This document shows positions 5,408 through 12,950 of a stretch of DNA of 12,950 bases, one piece after another (position 1 is the stretch's first letter; each line of letters opens with the position of its first letter). The notes below the pieces were generated by a model, which was not told the DNA's origin, searched no databases, and worked only from the letters and a program-made list of their open reading frames with translations. The DNA comes from Flavobacteriales bacterium (GTDB lineage: Bacteria; Bacteroidota; Bacteroidia; Flavobacteriales_D; Crocinitomicaceae): NCBI GenBank assembly GCA_018665005.1, contig JABJEE010000058.1:1-12950 (forward strand), given 5' to 3'. The position numbers and the translations under genes are program-made.

Positions 5408-8400
5408 ATGGCAAATACGAAAAAATATTGGAAAGGAATTGACGAGTTAAATGAAACGAAGTCTTTTCAAGAATCAAAAGAATCTGAGTTTTCACAATCA
5501 AATTCAATTGAGAGCTTTTTAGCTGATGACCAATTAAGCGAGTCGTCAACGGGTAGAAGGGATTTTTTAAAGTTTCTTGGGTTTTCTGTGGCTGCCGCTA
5601 CAGTTGCAGCATGTGAAGCACCTGTAATCAAAGCAGTGCCTTATGTGATGAAACCTGAAAATGTGACTCCTGGAATGCCAACCTGGTATGCTTCCACTTA
5701 TTACGATGGTTCATCTTATGCGAGTATTCTCGTAAAAACAAGAGAGGCCCGTCCAATTTTCATAAAGGGAAATAAGCACTTTGGGATAACCAAAGGATCG
5801 GTTACACCTCCTATTATTGCATCTGTTCTTGGTGTTTATGATAGCGAAAGAATAAAAACCCCTCTAAAAGCTGGAAAGAAATCATCTTGGATGTCGGTAG
5901 ATAAAGAAATCTCAAGTGCAATCAGAAATGGGAATAAGGTGGCCTTGATATCAAGTACAGTTATTAGCCCATCGACCTTGTCTGCCATTTCAGAACTTGG
6001 TTCTGCGGTAAAAGGTGAGTTTGAACACATTCAGTACGATGCAATTTCTTATTCAGCAATGAGAAATGCAAATGAATTAAATTTTGGTAAGCCGTTTATA
6101 CCGAGCTATGATTTTTCTAAAGCAAAGACAATTGTTTCCATAAATGCTGACTTTTTAAGTACATGGTTAATGCCTACTGAATTTGCAGCACAATATGGAG
6201 AAACAAGAAATCCAGAAAGTGAAGGTGGCTGGATGTCAAAACATTTTCAGTTTGAATCAGTAATGAGTGTTGCGGGTTCGAATGCTGACTACAGAACAAT
6301 GACGAAGCCTTCTGAAGAAGAGGCTGTTCTCAAGTACATATTAGCTGGATTAAGAGGAATGAAAGGCACGATTCCATCTAGCCTAAAGAAATCTGCTGAC
6401 TTGGCTATAAAATCTTTGCAAGAAAACGGAAAAGAGTCTTTGGTTGTTTGTGGAACAAATAATACGGGTCTTCAACAATTGGCTAATGAAATCAATCAGC
6501 TTAACGGAGCAAACGGAACGACAATAGATTTATATAACGAACTTCAAATGTTTCAATCGGAAGAAGCGAAGCTGATGAATTGTGTAAAAGGAATTTCTTC
6601 AGGGAAATATGACGTAGTTCTTTTTTATAATTCAAATCCAGTTTATTCATTTCCGAAAGACGAGCTTAAAAAAGCATTGAAAAGTAAAAAAGTGAAAGTT
6701 TCAGTATCTCTGAACTCTCATGCGGATGAAACCGGTGCTTTGTGCACCTATAATTGTCCTGATCATCATGCACTTGAGTCATGGGCAGATTATCAACCGA
6801 AGTCGAATCATTATGCGATTGCACAACCTACGATTAGGCCTTTGCATGATACGGCTGATGCCTTAGAGTCTTTTTTAGTATGGTCTGGAAAAGCCGAAAG
6901 AGGAGGTAAAGATTCAACTGTTGCTTACGATAAAATAAAAGAGACGTTTTCGAACTTAAGTGGTGCGGATTTTAAAATGGTTATGCATAATAGCTGTGTA
7001 GACTTGCCACAATCAATGATTGAAGATAGCGTTACATTCAATTCTGTAGGATATTCAGCAATGCCAAAAAAGCCATCAGGAACTGAAGTGATAATGTATC
7101 AGAAATCAGCTATAGCTTCAGGAATACATGCCAACAATCCGTGGCTTCACGAATTGCCAGATCCAATAACGAAAGTTACTTGGGACAATTACATTACCAT
7201 GAATCCTGTGGAAATGCGAAAGGCAGGATACAAAACAACATATGACCAAGAAAATGGCTTGTCTATGGCCAAGGTTACCGTAAATGGTGTTTCAGTTACA
7301 TTACCTATTTATCCATTACCAGGTCAAGCCCTTGGAACAGTTGGTATCGCTTTAGGTTATGGTAGAGGAGGAAATGGTGAGAAAATAGGAAAGTCTGCAT
7401 ATCAAACTGCTGAATATGGCGGATATGCGGTTTCTAAAAACGGAAAGCCTGCTTCAATAGGGGCAAATGTTTTCCCAATGATTTCAACTGATAATGATGA
7501 GTTTTACTACTCAAATTCCGGAAAACTTTCGAATGTAGCTGGTGAATATATTATTGCAGCAACACAAATTCATCATACGGTGATGGGCCGTCACTCTATT
7601 GTTCGTGAAACAACAAAAGAGATTTTTGACAGTAAAGGTAAAGAAGCGTACAATCCGGCTCACACATTGCAGACTTTAGATGATGATTTGAATCATGTCG
7701 AAAAGCCTGTAAGTGAATTTGATATATGGGATGCGCATCCTGTCGAAAATGTAGGACACCGATGGGGTATGTCAATTGACTTGTCATCATGCATAGGTTG
7801 TTCAAATTGCCTCGTAGCGTGTCAATCTGAAAACAATGTTCCAGTGGTAGGAAAAGATGAGGTTAGACGAGGTCGAGAAATGCATTGGTTGAGAATAGAC
7901 AGATATTTTGCCAGTGACGAAGAAGCTGCCGTAGGAACCAAGAAAAACAAAGATTCATTTTCTTATGATCAAGCTGAAATAGCGGCATTAAACCCTAAAG
8001 TGGTTCATATGCCAATGATGTGTCAGCATTGTAATCATGCACCTTGCGAAACAGTTTGTCCGGTTGCGGCAACAACGCATAGTAATGAAGGATTGAATCA
8101 GATGACATATAACAGATGTATTGGTACAAGATATTGTTCTAATAACTGTCCATATAAAGTAAGAAGGTTCAATTGGTTTAACTACCCTTCATATAAAAAA
8201 TTCACTGAAATCAATCCAGCACAGGATGATTTAGGAAGAATGGTTTTGAACCCAGACGTAACGGTCAGGTCAAGAGGTGTAATGGAGAAATGTTCGTTTT
8301 GCGTACAAAGAATTCAAGCAACAAAATTGAAATCGAAAATTGACAAAGTTCCTGTTGAAGATGGAGAGTTTTCAACTGCTTGTGCAGATGTTTGTCCGAC

Positions 8401-8611
8401 CAACGCAATTGTTGTTGGTGATTGGAACGATGTAAATTCTAAAATCAGAAAAAGTTCGGAAAATAAAAGATCTTACCAGGCGCTTGAAGAAGTGGGTATT
8501 AGACCAAATGTATGGTATAAAGTTAAAGTTCGTAATGAGCAGAATAATCTACTATCGAAATTGCAAGTAGAGAAAAAGTCTCATCATGGATCAAATAATA
8601 AACATCATTAA
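5408..8611 (+). CDS. actB: Alternative complex III subunit ActB, molybdopterin-oxidoreductase-like/Fe-S fusion
   Basis: ActB is the large periplasmic iron-sulfur subunit that carries electrons from the quinol site towards the hemes. The 1067 residues start with an extended polar leader (1-48), then a Tat motif GRRDFLKFLGF (49-59), a hydrophobic stretch and VAACEAP with Cys 69 in a lipobox-like setting. The extended leader matches the unusual pre-Tat region known for this family. Next comes a molybdopterin-oxidoreductase-like region (about 70-760), which in ACIII relatives holds no molybdenum cofactor. The C-terminal part is PsrB/NrfC-like: CIGCSNCLVAC (795-805), CQHCNHAPCETVCP (872-885), CIGTRYCSNNCP (904-915), CSFC (962-965) and CADVCP (992-997). 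In the third motif Thr 907 stands where the second cysteine of a four-cysteine ferredoxin motif would be. This agrees with one [3Fe-4S] and three [4Fe-4S] clusters reported for ACIII. The C-terminus is histidine-rich (HHGSNNKHH). It lies 11 bases before actC. Confidence 0.96.
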   Translation: MANTKKYWKGIDELNETKSFQESKESEFSQSNSIESFLADDQLSESSTGRRDFLKFLGFSVAAATVAACEAPVIKAVPYVMKPENVTPGMPTWYASTYYDGSSYASILVKTREARPIFIKGNKHFGITKGSVTPPIIASVLGVYDSERIKTPLKAGKKSSWMSVDKEISSAIRNGNKVALISSTVISPSTLSAISELGSAVKGEFEHIQYDAISYSAMRNANELNFGKPFIPSYDFSKAKTIVSINADFLSTWLMPTEFAAQYGETRNPESEGGWMSKHFQFESVMSVAGSNADYRTMTKPSEEEAVLKYILAGLRGMKGTIPSSLKKSADLAIKSLQENGKESLVVCGTNNTGLQQLANEINQLNGANGTTIDLYNELQMFQSEEAKLMNCVKGISSGKYDVVLFYNSNPVYSFPKDELKKALKSKKVKVSVSLNSHADETGALCTYNCPDHHALESWADYQPKSNHYAIAQPTIRPLHDTADALESFLVWSGKAERGGKDSTVAYDKIKETFSNLSGADFKMVMHNSCVDLPQSMIEDSVTFNSVGYSAMPKKPSGTEVIMYQKSAIASGIHANNPWLHELPDPITKVTWDNYITMNPVEMRKAGYKTTYDQENGLSMAKVTVNGVSVTLPIYPLPGQALGTVGIALGYGRGGNGEKIGKSAYQTAEYGGYAVSKNGKPASIGANVFPMISTDNDEFYYSNSGKLSNVAGEYIIAATQIHHTVMGRHSIVRETTKEIFDSKGKEAYNPAHTLQTLDDDLNHVEKPVSEFDIWDAHPVENVGHRWGMSIDLSSCIGCSNCLVACQSENNVPVVGKDEVRRGREMHWLRIDRYFASDEEAAVGTKKNKDSFSYDQAEIAALNPKVVHMPMMCQHCNHAPCETVCPVAATTHSNEGLNQMTYNRCIGTRYCSNNCPYKVRRFNWFNYPSYKKFTEINPAQDDLGRMVLNPDVTVRSRGVMEKCSFCVQRIQATKLKSKIDKVPVEDGEFSTACADVCPTNAIVVGDWNDVNSKIRKSSENKRSYQALEEVGIRPNVWYKVKVRNEQNNLLSKLQVEKKSHHGSNNKHH

Positions 8612-8622
8612 GACAAATCAGT

Positions 8623-10011
8623 ATGCAAAAGGAAGCTGCAATAAGAGAACCACTCATACTAGGACACAAAACCTATCATGACATTACAGAGGATGTATGT
8701 AGGCCTATAGAGGATAAAGCACCAAAAATGTGGTATATTCTATTTGGAATAGCACTTATTGTTGGACTTTATGGTGTGGGTTGTATTTTATACCTATTAG
8801 GCACTGGAGTTGGTGTATGGGGATTAAATAAAACCATCGGATGGGCATGGGACATTACCAACTTTGTATGGTGGGTAGGAATTGGACATGCTGGAACGCT
8901 TATTTCTGCTGTATTACTCTTATTTCGTCAGAAATGGAGAATGGCAATTAATCGATCCGCAGAGGCGATGACCATTTTTGCCGTATTCATGGCTGGACTT
9001 TTCCCACTTATACACATGGGAAGACTTTGGGTTGGATATTGGGTTCTTCCAATTCCTAATCAGTTTGGATCTTTGTGGGTAAACTTTAACTCTCCATTAT
9101 TGTGGGATGTTTTTGCTATATCTACATATCTATCAGTTTCATTGGTTTTTTGGTACATTGGCCTTATTCCAGACTTTGCGACTATTCGAGACCGAGCTAA
9201 AAAGCCGGTTGCGAAAAAGATGTATACCATTCTATCGTTTGGTTGGTCAGGACGTGCTAAGCATTGGAACAGATTCGAAATGGTTTCACTGGTATTGGCG
9301 GGACTCGCTACTCCATTGGTTTTCTCGGTACACTCGATTGTATCCTTTGACTTTGCTACTTCTGTAATACCAGGGTGGCATACTACAATATTCCCCCCCT
9401 ATTTTGTTGCGGGTGCTGTTTTTTCCGGATTTGCAATGGTTCAGACCTTACTGTTAATTATGCGTAAGGCAATGAGCTTAGAGGCGTATATTCACACCAA
9501 ACATGTTGAATACATGAACATTGTTATTATGGTAACTGGTTCGATTGTTGGAACTGCATATATTACTGAGTTATTTATTTCCTGGTACTCTGGAGTTGAA
9601 TATGAGGCCTATGCATTTTTGAATAGAGCTACTGGTCCTTATTGGTGGGCATATTTTGCTATGATGACTTGTAATGTGATTTCGCCTCAGCTGATGTGGT
9701 TTAGAAAATTACGAAGAAGTTTATTGTTTACATTCTTTATTTCTATTGTTGTAAATATTGGAATGTGGTTTGAACGTTACGTGATTATCATGACCTCTTT
9801 ACATCGTGATTATCTTCCATCCTCGTGGAGTATGCATTATCCAAGTCCCATTGATATAGGTGTTTACATCGGTACAATTGGTTTATTCTTCACATTCTTT
9901 TTATTGTTCGCTAGATTTTTCCCTGTATTGGCTTTAAATGAGATTAAGTCAATCTTAAAGGGTTCTGGTCAATCTTACAAAGAGTCACCCGATTATCACA
10001 AAAACCATTAA
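8623..10011 (+). CDS. actC: Alternative complex III subunit ActC, NrfD-like quinol-oxidising membrane protein
   Basis: ActC belongs to the NrfD/PsrC family and is the expected menaquinol-binding subunit, handing electrons to the ActB clusters at the periplasmic side. The 462-residue product has about ten hydrophobic helices (roughly 36-60, 82-102, 115-134, 160-180, 218-238, 258-282, 296-320, 340-360, 367-390, 412-434), matching the two four-helix bundles plus two known for ACIII. The soluble N-terminus REPLILGHKTYHDITEDV is characteristic of ActC. Polar residues within or beside helices, such as H89, H131, D162 and D243, are candidates for the quinol site or proton path; this is inference from position only. 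The start at ATG 8623 follows actB by 11 bases, and actD follows after 10 bases. A run of seven C (9393-9399) encodes part of the FPPYF motif and leaves the frame intact. Confidence 0.95.
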   Translation: MQKEAAIREPLILGHKTYHDITEDVCRPIEDKAPKMWYILFGIALIVGLYGVGCILYLLGTGVGVWGLNKTIGWAWDITNFVWWVGIGHAGTLISAVLLLFRQKWRMAINRSAEAMTIFAVFMAGLFPLIHMGRLWVGYWVLPIPNQFGSLWVNFNSPLLWDVFAISTYLSVSLVFWYIGLIPDFATIRDRAKKPVAKKMYTILSFGWSGRAKHWNRFEMVSLVLAGLATPLVFSVHSIVSFDFATSVIPGWHTTIFPPYFVAGAVFSGFAMVQTLLLIMRKAMSLEAYIHTKHVEYMNIVIMVTGSIVGTAYITELFISWYSGVEYEAYAFLNRATGPYWWAYFAMMTCNVISPQLMWFRKLRRSLLFTFFISIVVNIGMWFERYVIIMTSLHRDYLPSSWSMHYPSPIDIGVYIGTIGLFFTFFLLFARFFPVLALNEIKSILKGSGQSYKESPDYHKNH

Positions 10012-10021
10012 TAATTAGAGT

Positions 10022-10552
10022 ATGGCTAATAAAGTAATTTATGTAATGTATGATGATGATGGTGTGTTGAAAGACGGAGCGAAAAAACTTGTTTCTAAAG
10101 GAATCAAGATCGCAGACGCTTTTTCTCCATTTCCAATTCATGGTATTGATCCAATAATCGGTGTAAAAAACACCCGACTCGGAATCATGGCGTTTATTTA
10201 CGGTCTAACGGGTTTAACTTTAGCAACGGTCGGAATGCGTTATTTCATGATTGTGGATTGGCCCATGAATATCGGTGGTAAACCAAACTTTACTTATTTA
10301 GATAATATTTTGTCGTTTATTCCAATAACATTCGAGTTTACTGTTTTATGTGCTGCACACGGAATGGCAATAACCTATCTGTTAAAAAACAAGACTTTAC
10401 CTGGAATGCCAGCTCAAAACCCGGATCCTCGTACGACAGATGATAAGTTCGTTTTGGAAATTAGAACTGCTGATAATTCAATAGATGAAAAAGAGCTCGA
10501 CGAATTGATAAAAGACACGGGTTATATTGAAATTGACAAGAAAAACATTTAG
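10022..10552 (+). CDS. actD: Alternative complex III subunit ActD (DUF3341)
   Basis: ActD is a small structural subunit of ACIII without a known cofactor. The 176-residue product fits DUF3341. A short cytoplasmic N-terminal domain (1-50) carries the typical DAFSPFPIHGID (32-43). Two membrane helices follow, at about 53-76 and 96-122, separated by the periplasmic loop DWPMNIGGKP. The charged C-terminal tail contains FVLEIRTAD. No heme or Fe-S motif is present. In solved ACIII structures this subunit packs its two helices against the NrfD-like core. It is set between actC (10-base gap) and actE (22-base gap), in the order usual for the phylum. The ATG at 10022 is preceded by an AT-rich leader with no Shine-Dalgarno. 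Confidence 0.93.
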   Translation: MANKVIYVMYDDDGVLKDGAKKLVSKGIKIADAFSPFPIHGIDPIIGVKNTRLGIMAFIYGLTGLTLATVGMRYFMIVDWPMNIGGKPNFTYLDNILSFIPITFEFTVLCAAHGMAITYLLKNKTLPGMPAQNPDPRTTDDKFVLEIRTADNSIDEKELDELIKDTGYIEIDKKNI

Positions 10553-10574
10553 TAATTAGAGAAACTAGGATAGT

Positions 10575-11345
10575 ATGAAAAGGAATTTTATTTTAATGAT
10601 GGCAGCACCTCTTTTGGGAGTCATCTTTTTACTTCCCTCCTGCGAATCAGATCCCGATAGTCCAGGAAAAGAGTTCATGCCAGACATGTATAGGTCTCCT
10701 GCAATAGAGGCATATGTTGATTATGGTGAGATTCGTGGACGTGAAAATAAAGAATTGAAAAGTAAACTTTCTGCGCGACAAACACCTAAGTACACTATTC
10801 CATTCGTTGGTACTGACGAGGTTCTCGTTAAAATGATGATGCCAAATCGCTATAAAGCTGGAATGGCTTGGAGGGAAAGTCATGGTTTGTATGGATGGGA
10901 TTTAAGTGAAGAAAGTGAATATGAAATGACTAGAAATAATACAGTCAATCCATACACAATGACGACTGAAAATGCAGATAGAATTTTATCTGAAGGAAAA
11001 ACCTTATATACCTCAATGTGTATGCATTGCCACGGTGAGAAAGGAGATGGTAATGGACCAATGATTCAAAGCGGAGCATATGGCGATTTGGGTGTAGTTC
11101 CTGCTTATAAGTCTTTAGATACTCTATCTGAAGGTAAAATATTTCATAGCATCTATTACGGAAAAGGATATATGGGTGCTCATGGATCATTATTAAATAA
11201 AAAGGAAATATGGACTTTGGTACATTATGTTCGTCAATTTCAATTTGATGATTACGGCAAAGAAGAGGAAGTTGTTGAAGAAGACTCGGAAGAACTAGGT
11301 GAAGCAACAGAATCATTAGAAACAGAAGAAGGAGATACCAAGTAA
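10575..11345 (+). CDS. actE: Alternative complex III subunit ActE, monoheme cytochrome c lipoprotein
   Basis: ActE is the monoheme cytochrome c of ACIII and a likely exit point for electrons towards the oxidase. The 256-residue product begins with a lipoprotein signal peptide, with lipobox LPSC at Cys 23. It should therefore be lipid-anchored on the periplasmic face of the inner membrane, where the rest of the complex sits. The SPAIEAYVDYGEIRG segment (41-55) and the long N-terminal arm are typical of ActE. The heme site is CMHCH (149-153), followed by GEKGDGNGPM; Met 200 in GYMGAHGSLL is the likely sixth ligand. The last 30 or so residues are strongly acidic (YGKEEEVVEEDSEELG onward) and probably disordered. 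It lies 22 bases after actD and 13 bases before actF. Confidence 0.95.
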   Translation: MKRNFILMMAAPLLGVIFLLPSCESDPDSPGKEFMPDMYRSPAIEAYVDYGEIRGRENKELKSKLSARQTPKYTIPFVGTDEVLVKMMMPNRYKAGMAWRESHGLYGWDLSEESEYEMTRNNTVNPYTMTTENADRILSEGKTLYTSMCMHCHGEKGDGNGPMIQSGAYGDLGVVPAYKSLDTLSEGKIFHSIYYGKGYMGAHGSLLNKKEIWTLVHYVRQFQFDDYGKEEEVVEEDSEELGEATESLETEEGDTK

Positions 11346-11358
11346 TAAATAGCTGAAA

Positions 11359-12546
11359 ATGGAATTTGAAATAACAAAAAAAGCCAAACGAAACACCTTG
11401 CTAATAGCAGGAGGAGGGTTGTTATTGACCTTAATTGGAATTATAACGAATTTTGAGGATCATCATTTTATGACTCGTTTCATGGCGAGTGGATTAATTA
11501 ACGCCTTTTACTTTTTTGCTATTGGATTAGGCGCGCTCTTTTTTCTTGCCCTGGCATATGCGACAGAAACGGGATGGTACGCATCTATAAAAAGAGTAAT
11601 TGAAGCGGTAGCAGGATTTTTACCATATGGAATAGGTTTATTTGGCATTGTTTTACTTGCCATTACCATGATGGATGGTGCACATTTATACTCATGGATG
11701 GATCCTGAAGTAGTAGCCCATGACGAGATGATTGAGGGCAAATCGGCATACTTGAATAAGCCCTTCTTTTGGATTCGTACGATTATTTATTTTACTGTTT
11801 ATTTAATCTTTTTGAATGGATTTAGAAAAAGATCTTTAGAAGAAGACAAAATTGGCGGGACGGAGCTTCACTTTAAGAATTACAGAAGAGGAGCATTGTT
11901 TTTGGTTTTCTTTGCCGTGTTTAGTTCTACATCATCATGGGACTGGTTAATGTCAATTGATGTGCATTGGTTCTCTACATTATTCGGATGGTATACTTTT
12001 GCAGGAATGTGGTGTACGACTATGGTTGTGTTGATTTTAGTAACCCTTCACTTGAAGAAGCATGGTTACCTTGAAAAGGTAAATGAATCACATATTCATG
12101 ATCTTGGGAAATGGACTTTTGCCACTTCTTTCTTATGGTCGTACTTATGGTTTTCTCAGTTTATGCTTATCTGGTACGCCAATATAGGTGAAGAGGTATC
12201 TTATTACCAAATGCGAATCGAAAATTATCAGATTTTATATTTTGCAATGTTTGTGATCAATTTTGCTTTTCCAATGTTAATATTAATGTCGAGAGATGCA
12301 AAGCGTCATGCCGGTATTCTAACGTTTGTTGGATTGATCATTCTAGCAGGGCATTGGTTAGACGTATACATTATGGTTTCAGGGGGATCGCTAGGGTCAA
12401 CTGCAACTATTGGAGCTTTGGAAATTGGTATGGCACTTTTGGTTATGGGAGGATTTATATGGGTTATTCTCAGAAACCTAACCAAGTCACCTTTAACACC
12501 AGTGAATCACCCATTTTTGGATGAGAGTATCCATCATGAAATTTAA
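11359..12546 (+). CDS. actF: Alternative complex III subunit ActF, NrfD-like membrane protein
   Basis: ActF is the second NrfD-like subunit of ACIII and is thought to help form the membrane core and a possible proton path; no quinol site is firmly shown for it. The 395-residue product has about ten hydrophobic helices, starting at LLIAGGGLLLTLIGII (14-29) and ending at about 352-372. Features usual for ActF are visible: SSTSSWDWLMSIDVHWFST (189-207), SHIHDLGKWTFATSFLWSY (244-262), FSQFMLIWYANIGEE (265-279) and RDAKRHAG (312-319). Histidines and acids inside helices (for example D106, H109, D195 and H332) are candidates for proton transfer, by position only. It follows actE by 13 bases and precedes coxB by 21. 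The ATG at 11359 gives a normal N-terminus. Confidence 0.94.
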   Translation: MEFEITKKAKRNTLLIAGGGLLLTLIGIITNFEDHHFMTRFMASGLINAFYFFAIGLGALFFLALAYATETGWYASIKRVIEAVAGFLPYGIGLFGIVLLAITMMDGAHLYSWMDPEVVAHDEMIEGKSAYLNKPFFWIRTIIYFTVYLIFLNGFRKRSLEEDKIGGTELHFKNYRRGALFLVFFAVFSSTSSWDWLMSIDVHWFSTLFGWYTFAGMWCTTMVVLILVTLHLKKHGYLEKVNESHIHDLGKWTFATSFLWSYLWFSQFMLIWYANIGEEVSYYQMRIENYQILYFAMFVINFAFPMLILMSRDAKRHAGILTFVGLIILAGHWLDVYIMVSGGSLGSTATIGALEIGMALLVMGGFIWVILRNLTKSPLTPVNHPFLDESIHHEI

Positions 12547-12567
12547 TGAACCAGTAGATAAAAAGAA

Positions 12568-12950
12568 ATGGAAAAATTAATTATTCTTATTGTCCTTGTT
12601 ACCGGAGTAATCGCTTTAGCGCAGTTAGTTAGAGTATATGAGCTTAGCTCTAAGTTGAAAGATAGGGGAGAGCATGATATTACTGATCGTGACAATCATC
12701 TGAATGCGAAGCTTATGCTTGCTTTTATGATGTTTCAATTCCTTGGGTTTATTTATTTAATGCTTAAATATGGCTGGACTGGAAGAGGTGAAGCAGCATC
12801 CCTTCAAGGAGTGGAAACAGACTGGTTGTTGAATCTCAACTTTGTAATCATAATCATCGTTTTCTTTATCACTAACTTTTTACTGTTTTTCTTTTCATAT
12901 AAATACGTTAGAAAACCAGGTGTAAAAGCAACTTATTATTCCCACAATAA
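12568..12950 (+). CDS. coxB: Cytochrome c oxidase subunit II, N-terminal part (continues beyond window)
   Basis: CoxB carries the CuA domain that feeds electrons into the heme-copper oxidase. Only the first 127 residues are in the window; the frame is open to the edge. Three hydrophobic helices are seen (about 3-22, 48-67 and 88-111), one more than the two of the classic subunit II; an added N-terminal segment, either helix or signal peptide, seems usual in Bacteroidetes homologues. After the last helix the sequence reads KYVRKPGVKATYYSHN at the edge. This fits the point in subunit II just before the HNxxLE segment and the CuA domain. The CuA ligands themselves lie outside the window, so the call rests on the N-terminus and on its place directly after actF, the standard order in this phylum. 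The gap to actF is 21 bases, so cotranscription is likely. Subunit I should follow. Confidence 0.85.
   Translation, partial: MEKLIILIVLVTGVIALAQLVRVYELSSKLKDRGEHDITDRDNHLNAKLMLAFMMFQFLGFIYLMLKYGWTGRGEAASLQGVETDWLLNLNFVIIIIVFFITNFLLFFFSYKYVRKPGVKATYYSHN

Noticed and set aside
9107..9367. Alternate-frame plus-strand open frame inside actC
   Set aside because: The main frame has conserved NrfD-like helices throughout; the overlapping frame is only a by-product.
9393..9399. Run of seven C in actC as a phase-variation tract
   Set aside because: It encodes part of a conserved FPPYF motif, the frame is intact, and a core respiratory gene is an unlikely phase-variable target; seven bases is also short.
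10945..11316. 123-codon open frame on the minus strand opposite actE
   Set aside because: It lies wholly inside actE, has no recognisable domain or leader, and its composition reflects the antisense of the acidic and heme-bearing codons.

Overview
The window is AT-rich DNA from a member of the Bacteroidetes, most probably a Flavobacteriia/Cytophagia-like aerobe. Four things point there. The gene order is the alternative complex III (act) cluster running into cytochrome oxidase. The large membrane protein at the left edge is a DUF2723/TMEM260-like protein of the type common in this phylum. Start codons lack Shine-Dalgarno sequences and have A-rich leaders. Matches to the phylum's -7 promoter element (TAnnTTTG) sit where promoters are expected.

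Layout. Positions 1-2078 (minus strand) hold the first 692 codons of a polytopic DUF2723 glycosyltransferase-like protein; its C-terminus lies outside the window. A short intergenic region follows, then a tRNA-Gln(UUG) gene at 2244-2316 with a strong intrinsic terminator. Only 11 bases after that terminator begins thiL (2371-3405, thiamine-monophosphate kinase). It converges on a small minus-strand gene for an exported SPOR-like protein (3402-3794), and the two stop codons overlap. The divergent intergenic region 3795-4016 carries the likely promoter of the respiratory operon, including a TGTCA-N6-TGTCA direct repeat where the -33 element would be expected.

From 4017 to the right edge runs one tightly packed plus-strand operon, actABCDEF-coxB, with gaps of 10-32 bases. 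ActC and ActF are NrfD-like membrane subunits; ActC is the expected menaquinol-oxidising subunit. ActB is a Tat-exported fusion of a molybdopterin-oxidoreductase-like domain and a four-cluster iron-sulfur domain. ActA (six CxxCH motifs) and ActE (one CxxCH, lipoprotein) pass electrons through c hemes, and ActD is a small two-helix subunit. Electrons would then go to the cytochrome oxidase whose subunit II gene (coxB) starts at 12568 and runs off the right edge. The cotranscription fits the physical ACIII-aa3 supercomplex known from Flavobacterium johnsoniae.

This is a core chromosomal region, not an accessory island. I saw no mobile element, CRISPR array, toxin or defence gene, and no gene whose function is wholly mysterious. 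The points worth a second look are the promoter-proximal direct repeat, the terminator pressed against thiL, the six-heme architecture of ActA and the long pre-Tat extension of ActB. I found no convincing previously undescribed system.
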